Origin: Alisma plantago-aquatica | Lineage: Eukaryota; Streptophyta; Magnoliopsida; Alismatales; Alismataceae | Assembly: GCA_963693085.1 (NCBI GenBank) | Contig: OY856412.1 | Span: 344,713,457-344,777,456 of the forward strand | Direction: 5' to 3' | DNA: 64,000 nucleotides | Notes under the pieces: model-generated | Told to the model about the DNA's origin: nothing | The model's input: only the letters and a program-made list of their open reading frames with translations | Database searches by the model: none | Position numbers and translations under genes: made by a program | Shown: in pieces, positions 56,722 through 64,000 of the stretch | How the letters are laid out: each line of letters opens with the position of its first letter | How positions within the stretch are numbered: the stretch's first letter is position 1

Positions 56722-59700
56722 TTAAGAACCGCAAATATCAAAGAAAACATCTTCCAAAGGAGTAATAAGCAGTTGCTTCCTAATGTTGTTAAATTGATCT
56801 AATGGAAGCGGTTTTGTAAAGATATCAGCCAATTGATTTTCCGTATCAACATGATGAAGAGTAACATGATTCTTTGAGATGTGATCCCTTAAGAAATGAT
56901 GACGGATTTCAATGTGTTTTTCCCGGCTGTGTAAAATAGGATTGTGTGCTAAGTTTATGGCGCTTGTGTTATCACAAAAAATAGGTGTAGATGAAAGATT
57001 AAAACCATAATCGCTTAAAACCTGTTGCATATAAAGCACTTGAGCACAACAAGACCCGGCTGCCATATATTCAGCTTCAGTTGTAGATAGGGCAACCGTA
57101 TTTTGTTTCTTACTAAACCAAGATACTAAGGCTCTTCCTAATAAGAAACATCCACCACTAGTACTTTTGCGATCAAGTCGACAACCAGCATAATCCGCAT
57201 CAGTATATGCTTTAAAATCCAAGGATTGTCCTTTTGGATACCATAAACCAAAACAAGTAGTGCCGGCTAGATATCGAAGAATGCGTTTAACCGCAAGAAA
57301 ATGAGATTGCATAGGTTGGGATTGAAATCGAGCACAAAGACCAACGGAAAACATAATGTCCGGTCGAGAAGCGGTTAAATATAGCAAACTACCAATCATG
57401 GCTCTATATAAGGAATCATCAATAGGTTCCCCATTTTCATCCTTATCAATTTTGATAGACGTAGCCATAGGAGTAGTAGCATGTTTGCATTGATCCATCC
57501 CAAAGCGTTTTAAAAGTTCTTTAGTGTATTTTTCTTGGCTTATGAAAATTCCTGCAGGCGTTTGCTTAATTTGAAAACCAAGAAAGAATGTTAATTCACC
57601 CATAAGGCTCATTTCAAATTCTTTTTGCATAATGTCACTGAATTGTGTGCATAATGAATCATTAGAGGCTCCAAAAATAATATCATCAACATATATTTGC
57701 ACAACTAGAAAATCAGATGCATATGTTTTGAAAAATAAAGTAGAATCTGAATTTCCAATAGAAAAACCATTATCAAAAAGATATGTCTTGAGCCGTTCAT
57801 ACCAATTCCTGGGTGCTTGTTTTAGACCATAAAGTGCCTTTTTAAGTTTATAAACATGGTTATCCTTTTCAGGTATTTCAAAGCCAGGTGGTTGAGCAAC
57901 ATAAACTTCTTCTTGTATGATGCCATTTAGAAATGCACTTTTGACATCCATTTGATATAGCTTAATGTTTTTATGGGAAGCAATAGCTAGTAACATCCTA
58001 ATAGCTTCAAGTCTAGTGACGGGTGCATATGTTTCATCAAAATCTATTCCTTCTTGTTGATTATATCCTTGTGCTACTAATCGAGCTTTATTCCTTATGA
58101 CTTCTCCTGCTTCATTGAGCTTATTCCTAAACACCCATTTAGTTCCTATGATAGTTTTGTCTTGTGGTTTAGGAACTAAATCCCATACATCGTTTTTAGT
58201 GAATTGATTTAATTCTTCTTGCATGGCGATTATCCAGTAATCATCCTTAAGAGCTTCGGATATTTTCTTAGGTTCAATGATAGAAACAAAAGCCATGTTT
58301 GCAACATCTTTTAAGGAAGACCGAGTTTTGACTTTATCATTTGGATCTCCAATAATTTGTTCTTGGGGATGATCCTTGATAAGCCTAGGTGTAGGTTGTG
58401 TTTCAACTTGGGGTTCGGATATAGGAATTTTCTCACTATCATTAGAAATGGTTGTATTTTCAAATTGATTAGTGAGATCAATGATATCTAGATTTTCAGA
58501 TTTTGATTCTTCATGAAAAGAAATATGAATGGATTCCTCAACTTTTCTAGATATAGTGTTATATATTCTAAAGGCTTTGCTAGAAGTGGAATATCCCAAG
58601 AAGAATGCTTTGTGTGATTTAGAATCAAACTTGTCTCTATCATCTTTGGTATTTAAAATGTAGCATGTTGAGCCAAAAGTATGAAAGTAGTCAACTCTAG
58701 GTTTCTTAGAGTGTAGTATTTCATAATGGAGTTTTCTTCAAATGAGAGTGAACAGTTACTCTATTAAGCACATAACAAGCAGTGTTTACGGCTTCAGCCC
58801 AAAAGGTTTTAGGTGTGTTGTGTTCAAGCATCATGGTCCTAGCCATTTCTTGTAGGGATCGATTTTTCCGTTCTACTATACCATTTTGTTGTGGGGTATG
58901 TGGAGCAGAAAAATTATGAGTATACCCTTGAGATGTACAAAAGGTCTCAAATGTATGATTTTCAAATTCGCCACCATGATCACTTCTAATGGTACATATT
59001 TTATGTTGTAAAAGATTTTCAATCTTAGAACAAAATTGCATAAAGACATGAATAGTATCATCTTTAGTTGCAATAAAATGTACCCATGTAAATCTACTAT
59101 AATCATCAACAATAACAAAACAATATCGTTTACCACCAATAGATTGTGTCCTCATTGGTCCAAATAAGTCCATATGAATTAATTCTAAGGATCTACTGGT
59201 GCTAAGCACATGTTTTGATTTAAAGGATGTTTTGGTTTGCTTTCCCATTGTGCAGGGTTCACAATTTGCAACTTGATCAAAAGACAAAGCAGGTAATCCA
59301 CGAACAAGATCATATTTCACCAACTTTTTAATAGTATGTGAACTAGCATGACCAAGCTTTTTATGCCATAATTGTAAGGTATTTTCATTTGCAAGCAAGC
59401 ATTTACCTACTACTGATTTCATAGAGTTTGGTTTGAGAATATAAAGATTTCCAACTCTATTTCCTTCATAAACAACATTTGTAGTGTTTTCTATCAATAA
59501 CTTGCAGCAGGTTTTGTTAAATAACACATCATAACCACTATCACATAGTTGACTCACACTTATTAAATTATGATGCAATCCATCAACAAGTAGAACATTT
59601 TTAATTTCGAGATTTGTTCCAACATTACCTATTCCAACGATTTTTCCCTTACCATTGTCTCCAAAGGTAACCGTTCCACTTTTCTTTTCTTCAAAGGTTT

Positions 59701-59764
59701 GAAAGGCGTCCTTGTTCCCGGTCATATGTTTGGAGCAGCCACTATCAACTACCCATTCCTGCAT
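56722..59764 (-). pseudogene. pol: Copia copy 2 pol, one frameshift
   Basis: Two long frames cover the whole Pol. 59764-58721 (347 codons) carries the protease (VVDSGCSKHMTG), GAG-pre-integrase region and integrase core, and stops after KKTPL. 58599-56722 and its upstream extension in the same frame (to about 58730) carry the end of integrase, the reverse transcriptase (YVDD in [11 protein letters not shown]) and RNase H (TEAEYMAAG), ending DIFTKPL plus a short tail. The break is a 1-bp length difference relative to copy 1 near 58733. No other lesion is seen, so this copy came close to being autonomous and could have lost function very recently. Functions are as for copy 1. Confidence 0.94.
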
Positions 59765-60200
59765 TAGAATTTAGATTTTGGTACCCATGTGATGGTCCGA
59801 TAAGGTTAGAAACTTTTAAAATTCATATGTGTATAAAAGTTCTGATACAGAAAACCAGTCGGTCGACAATTGTTCGACCGATATAATTCTCGGTCGACAA
59901 TTTGTCGATCGAGCAGGTTACTGTATTACAATAAAAAAGAACAGAAAATTTTTCGGTTGACCAATTTTCGACCGAAATGAGTACTGGAAGATTTTCGATT
60001 TGTTAAAGACATCCAGTCGGTCGACAATACTTCGACCGACCCAGAGCTCGGTCGACAGTACTTCGACCGACGAAGTTTTTGTTTTAGTACAGCAATGCAG
60101 AAAAAATAATACCAATAAGCATAGCATCGTTTGTTGAGATAGGACAATATAAATTGCAAAAATTAAGTATTTTGTCATATCTCAACTACATTCCATTCTT
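59765..60200 (-). other. Gag-pol spacer of Copia copy 2 with five inverted-repeat pairs
   Basis: It has the same design as copy 1. Just after the gag stop, GTTGAGATA / TATCTCAAC words (60133-60141, 60178-60186) form a stem. Five TCGGTCGA / TCGACCGA pairs lie at about 59860-60075. The end before the protease is CTAATGCAG. There is no useful frame. The conservation between two copies with otherwise diverged LTRs suggests the spacer is a functional part of the element. Confidence 0.8.
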
Positions 60201-61904
60201 CTAAGTTTGGGGTCTTGGGGTCCAAACTAAGTTGGACTTCTTAGTCTTGTAGGGGCATGAAAAACAGTAATGTCCAAGACGTAAACAGAAATGACAAGTA
60301 ATAGAATCAACTTCATTTCTCTTTCTAGCCATTGTGTTTTTGGGTACAAACATAGTTTGGGTCTTTTTGGTTTGGTTTTTCTTTGGAACATATCCCAAAC
60401 CTTTTCTTCCATTGAAGGTAGTACCACTCTTTAATATGTTATCAAGAATATCTTTTCTTCTTAACTCATAAAGTTCTCTTTGCAACTGAGCAATGTCATT
60501 CATTTTCTTATGTATATCTTTTCTTGCCTGGTCTAAATCAGAAAGCAATGAATCCTTTTCTTTTACAATATTGTCATAGTCCGAATGATTGCACAAGATA
60601 GGTTGAGTTTGAAAAGCTTGTAGTTTAGCTAACAAATCAGTCTTTTCTTTTGATAGAAGATCAACATTAGTTTCCAAAGTAAGTAACTTTCTAGTGCAAT
60701 CATCTAAAGATGTTTTTAAAGATACATTTTCAAGATCAATGTTATTCTTTTCAGAAGAAAGTTCATCTATTTTGGCACTGAGCTCATTGTTTGATTTTAT
60801 AGCCCTTTTTAGTTTCTTCTTGGCATCAACATACTTATCATGAGTTTCTTGTAAGCTAGCTACTAACTCTTCTTTAGGAAGATCAACTAGGCTTACCTCT
60901 TGAGATTCTTCATCTTCTCTTGCCATTAGACATTCTACTTTATCTTCTCCGCTTTCACTTTCACTCGTTTCATCCCATGCCGCTTTATAAGCTTTTTCTT
61001 TCTTCTTATGTGAGCTTTTCTTTCCCTTCTTAGCTTTGGGACATTCATTTTTGAAATGTCCTTTCTTTCCACATTCGAAGCACCTGGGAGTGGAAGAAGA
61101 ACTAGAAATTTTATTAGATTTAAACCTTCTATATTTCTTACCGTTGACTATCAATGCTTCTTCTCCTTCTTCTTCACTAGATTCCTCACTCTCTTGTGAG
61201 AGAGCTTTTGATGCTTTGAGAGCCACGTCTTTCTTTGGCCCACGTTGATGTTCATGTTCTCTTCTTTCTTCCTCTTCTAGGTCTGCCTCACGAGCTTCTA
61301 AGTTTCCGATGAGCTGCTCCATTTTGAGGCGAGTGAGGTCGTTTGCTTCTGCAATAGCTGTCACCTTTGGTTTGTACTTTGGAGGAAGAGATCGAAGTAT
61401 TTTTGATACCTGATCTTCCTCAGGAATAGGTTTCCCTAAAGCACTCAAACCATTAACAATAGTAGAAAATTTTGAATACATTTCGCTAATAGTTTCGTTT
61501 GGATCCATACGAAAATGTTCAAACTTGGTTTTAAGCAAACTAACTTTAGAGTTTTTAACTTGAACAGTACCTTCATATGTTATAGATAATCTATGCCAAA
61601 TGTCATATGCGGTATCATAGTTTGATACTCTATTAAATTCACCTACTGAAATGGAACAATATAAAATGCTTACTGCCTTTGCATTCATTTGGGCCATTTT
61701 TACCGTATTAGCATCCCATACTGCAAAATCGTCTTGTGGGAGTGTGTATGGTGTAGATACCATTCTCCAAAGATCCCAGTTGATTCCTTGGAAGTAGAAT
61801 TGCATCCTTCTCTTCCAGTATTGATAGTTTGTCCCGTCGAATGCCGGAGGTCTAGCAACAAGCGTTCCTTCAATGTTGAGGTGGTTGAGCACTCCATCAC
61901 CCAT
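60201..61904 (-). CDS. gag: Copia copy 2 Gag (567 aa), intact
   Basis: Capsid and RNA-packaging protein. It starts at ATG 61904, about 50 bp inside the 5' LTR, and ends with a TAG at 60201-60203. Domains are an N-terminal Gag region (FDGTNYQYWKRRM at about 23-35), capsid-like helices, an acidic stretch (about 240-255), a first CCHC knuckle (CFECGKKGHFKNEC, about 274-287), a long coiled coil with Leu/Lys/Glu heptads (about 340-480), and a second CCHC knuckle (CHFC-x4-H-x4-C, about 535-548). Two knuckles separated by a coiled coil is unusual among Copia Gags; the coiled coil itself is a Sirevirus trait. It has no protease fused; Pol begins 436 bp downstream in its own frame. Confidence 0.95.
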   Translation of the reverse strand: MGDGVLNHLNIEGTLVARPPAFDGTNYQYWKRRMQFYFQGINWDLWRMVSTPYTLPQDDFAVWDANTVKMAQMNAKAVSILYCSISVGEFNRVSNYDTAYDIWHRLSITYEGTVQVKNSKVSLLKTKFEHFRMDPNETISEMYSKFSTIVNGLSALGKPIPEEDQVSKILRSLPPKYKPKVTAIAEANDLTRLKMEQLIGNLEAREADLEEEERREHEHQRGPKKDVALKASKALSQESEESSEEEGEEALIVNGKKYRRFKSNKISSSSSTPRCFECGKKGHFKNECPKAKKGKKSSHKKKEKAYKAAWDETSESESGEDKVECLMAREDEESQEVSLVDLPKEELVASLQETHDKYVDAKKKLKRAIKSNNELSAKIDELSSEKNNIDLENVSLKTSLDDCTRKLLTLETNVDLLSKEKTDLLAKLQAFQTQPILCNHSDYDNIVKEKDSLLSDLDQARKDIHKKMNDIAQLQRELYELRRKDILDNILKSGTTFNGRKGLGYVPKKNQTKKTQTMFVPKNTMARKRNEVDSITCHFCLRLGHYCFSCPYKTKKSNLVWTPRPQT

Positions 61905-61939
61905 TTCTTCAAGACCGTGTTAAGGTTCCTTGAAGCCCT

Positions 61940-61951
61940 GCTCTGATACCA
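61940..61951 (-). other. Primer-binding site of Copia copy 2
   Basis: TGGTATCAGAGC on the minus strand, two bases from the LTR edge, identical to copy 1. Confidence 0.95.
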
Positions 61952-61953
61952 AT

Positions 61954-63340
61954 TGAAAACCTCTAGAGGGGGGGTGAATAGAGTTTTATAATGATTTTAA
62001 AGTAATTTAAACTCAAACAACCAAAGTAAAGATTAAGAAGAGGAACACAGGTGTTTAGAGTGGTTCCACCTTAGCAAATACTAAGGAGTCAGTCCACTAC
62101 CCGGTTGCTTACCCAACCGGGATTTTTGAAAGTACTGAATTTTATTACCTCTCAAGGATGTTACATAAAATTTACAATACTTTCTAAACACCCTTTGGAC
62201 AGCCTTCACCTTGAAGTAGTCTTGCCAACCTCGAAGCAGCCTTCCTTGAAGTAACTTCAAGCTCCCCCTTGAAGTAGCCTTCCTCCCGAAGTAGCTTCCC
62301 GTCAAGACAGCCTTCTGAAGTAGTCCAAAGTCTTCCTCTTCACCACGAAGAGCTTCACCCTCTCCAATCCGCAGCCTCCTACCTGGAGTAGCAAGGAGAG
62401 TACAAGTAATACAAGGAACAAGAAAGGAATAAAAGAAAATACAACTTATCCTTGTAGCTCAAGGCTTGATTTCCCTAGATCAAGCGTTTGGATTTTCCTA
62501 GCCAATATGATGGACTTGTGATTGCTAGGGTTAGGAAAATCTAGCCTATAGGACGAGCTTGAGTTAAGGAAAAATGGCCAATTGATCACAAAGCTCAGTT
62601 CACACAGATTGCACAAGAGGGCTCAAGTATTTTCTCAAGTATATCAAGTATAAGAAGTGAATTCTAGTGTCCTATGGCTTGTCCTATTTATAGGAATGGC
62701 CTAAGTATGCTTAAGGACGTTCTAGACAACTTCTAGGGGTTTCTAAGTGCTTAACTAGCCGTTAGGTACAAAGTTGTTGCTTTAACAACGACTAATTACT
62801 TTACTCTGCAGTTTCTGTCAGAGATCGTCTCGGTCGAGGAATGGTCGACCGAGACACCTACTCGGTCGAAGTTTTGTCGACCGACAGGCTCTCTGGATTA
62901 ACGTTCATTTGCAACTGCCAACTAACTTGTCAGTTGTGTCTAACGACTACATTGGATCTTTCTCGGTCGAGGAGTTTGTCGACCGAGAGTGTCTCGGTCG
63001 AGGAGTTGGTCAACCGAGATAGATCCTGTTTTAAGATTTCAAGTTAGGCATTAATTATGTGTGTGAGTGTGCATAGGTGATCCTATTGAATGGATGACTA
63101 AGGTGTTTAGCTAGGGAAAATCCAATGCTTGATTTACATGCGATTCTAAGTACTTGTACATTATATTTCTGTACAAGTTTTTACAATGATTACATTTGCA
63201 TGAAAATATAAATACTTCTTGTTGAATTTCCCTTATAGTTTTGTCATCCTGCACACTCAAGTAGCTCGTCAGATAAATAGGAATGAAATGTTTGTCATAA
63301 TCAAAACAAAGGGATTTTATAGATGTCCATTTAGCCAACA
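61954..63340 (-). repeat. 5' LTR of Copia copy 2
   Basis: On the plus strand it runs TGAAAACCTC to TAGCCAACA, followed by the target duplication GCAAG. It is nearly identical to 54944-56330. Confidence 0.97.
62684..62693 (-). promoter_or_regulatory. TATA box of Copia copy 2 5' LTR
   Basis: CTATAAATAG on the minus strand, about 650 bp before the gag-side LTR end. The inverted-repeat cluster lies 135-340 bp upstream of it. Confidence 0.75.
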
Positions 63341-63345
63341 GCAAG

Positions 63346-64000
63346 CACGCCTGGACTCCGTGTATGATAGCTAGAAGCTCGACAGTCAAAACATCAGTGG
63401 TGTGCACTCGAGACGTACCGCAGAGTTCCTAGGTCCCCATTTTGTTTCTGAGTACACAGCCAGTTGCCGCCCCTTTTGTCCACTTTACCACCGCACCATC
63501 TACATTCATTTTTAGGATGCCGCCTGGGGGGGACCGTCATTCCTCACCGAGGAGCCTTGTGGTGCAGGGTGGGTCATTCTTATTGAAGCTAATCTCTCAT
63601 AGTTTCACCTGCCTCATGATCTCGCCAATTGTCACCAATGGGCTTATGTCTTTAGAGTTGAAGATGTGTCCGTTCCGGTTTCTCCATAGTTGTTCTAGTA
63701 TAACAGCAAACCAGATAGGTTGTTGACCATTTGTTTGTGTTTTCTTCAGGTATGTAGCCATCCATGACTCCAAGGAGGAATCGTGGTTCAAGGTGACGCC
63801 AGAGGCTGTCTGGATTGCCTGCCAAATGCTCTGAGCTGTAGTACAGTCCCTGAATAGATGAAGTGTGTCTTCCTCTCCGTTACATATGATACAACCTGCT
63901 GCCCCCGTGAGTCCTCGGCTAGCTCTTTCCATATTTGTCGTCAAGTCATTGTGAAGGATCTTCCATACTACTTGTTCGTTGAACTTGTAGTTGTAGTCCA
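63346..64000 (-). pseudogene. LINE (L1-type) ORF2 fragment: zf-RVT and first half of RNase H
   Basis: The minus-strand frame is open at the window edge (ORF2 continues to the right, outside). It shows the zf-RVT zinc region (CIICNGEEDTLHLFRDC near 63850-63900), a linker with QLWRNRNGHIFN, then the RNase H start (LKMNVDGAVVKW near 63480-63520, with a catalytic Asp) and HTTDVLTVELLAIIHGV (catalytic Glu). Three in-frame stops (two TGA near 63550-63600 and a TAG near 63432) show it was already dead or decayed independently. The Copia element interrupts it at 63345. Confidence 0.85.

Larger units (their letters stand above)
54944..63340 (-). mobile_element. Sirevirus-like Ty1/Copia retrotransposon, copy 2 (nearly intact)
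   Basis: Same family as copy 1, opposite orientation. It has two 1,387-bp LTRs (54944-56330 and 61954-63340), primer-binding site, intact gag, spacer, pol with one frameshift, three polypurine tracts and the target duplication GCAAG. By hand I found four substitutions between the LTRs (about 0.3%), so it inserted more recently than copy 1. It lies inside the RNase H domain of a LINE ORF2. Confidence 0.96.

Noticed and set aside
60036..60196. Antisense or alternative short genes in the Copia gag-pol spacer
   Set aside because: The frames are generated by the TCGGTCGA inverted repeats and are not shared with copy 1.

Overview
This window is nuclear DNA from a flowering plant and is almost entirely transposable elements. 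I recognise no host gene, tRNA, rRNA or CRISPR array. The plant origin is shown by plant-type Copia retrotransposons primed by initiator tRNA-Met, a CACTA (En/Spm) element with TNPD and TNPA-like genes, a PIF/Harbinger element with its Myb-like partner, and plant L1-type LINE remains. I cannot name the species.

Layout, left to right. 1-3000: the edge of a minus-strand LTR retroelement, with a primer-binding site and a 2.2-kb LTR at 758-2999. 3000-5446: AT-rich, non-coding, ending in what looks like the 3' end of a minus-strand Gypsy-type element. 5447-33086: a PIF/Harbinger element flanked by TAA target duplications. It carries two younger insertions: a Sirevirus-like Copia element (8018-16504, plus strand, TSD TTCTA) and a complete 10.5-kb CACTA element (19626-30102). 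The CACTA element sits inside the Harbinger transposase gene. 33087-51190: mostly non-coding repeat sequence, including a possible giant LTR, palindrome clusters and a relative of the first LTR at about 44289-46370. 51190-53935: a decayed but near full-length minus-strand reverse transcriptase pseudogene. 54712-64000: the 3' half of a LINE ORF2 on the minus strand, split inside its RNase H domain by a second copy of the same Copia family (54944-63340, minus strand, TSD GCAAG).

How the pieces work together. The Copia copies encode Gag with two zinc knuckles around a coiled coil, then a separate Pol (protease, integrase, reverse transcriptase, RNase H). Copy 1 has five in-frame stops. Copy 2 has an intact gag and one frameshift in pol, and its LTRs are nearly identical, so it is the younger. 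The CACTA element has a TNPD-type transposase reading frame with three stops, but a 13-exon TNPA/Ulp1-protease fusion gene that can be read without interruption. The Harbinger transposase would be an intact frame of about 409 codons apart from the CACTA insertion.

The most striking cross-cutting signal is that several unrelated elements carry clusters of short inverted repeats with CG-rich cores. They lie just upstream of the TATA box in the LTRs, in the gag-pol spacer, and throughout both CACTA ends. All boundaries were read by eye. No database search was possible.
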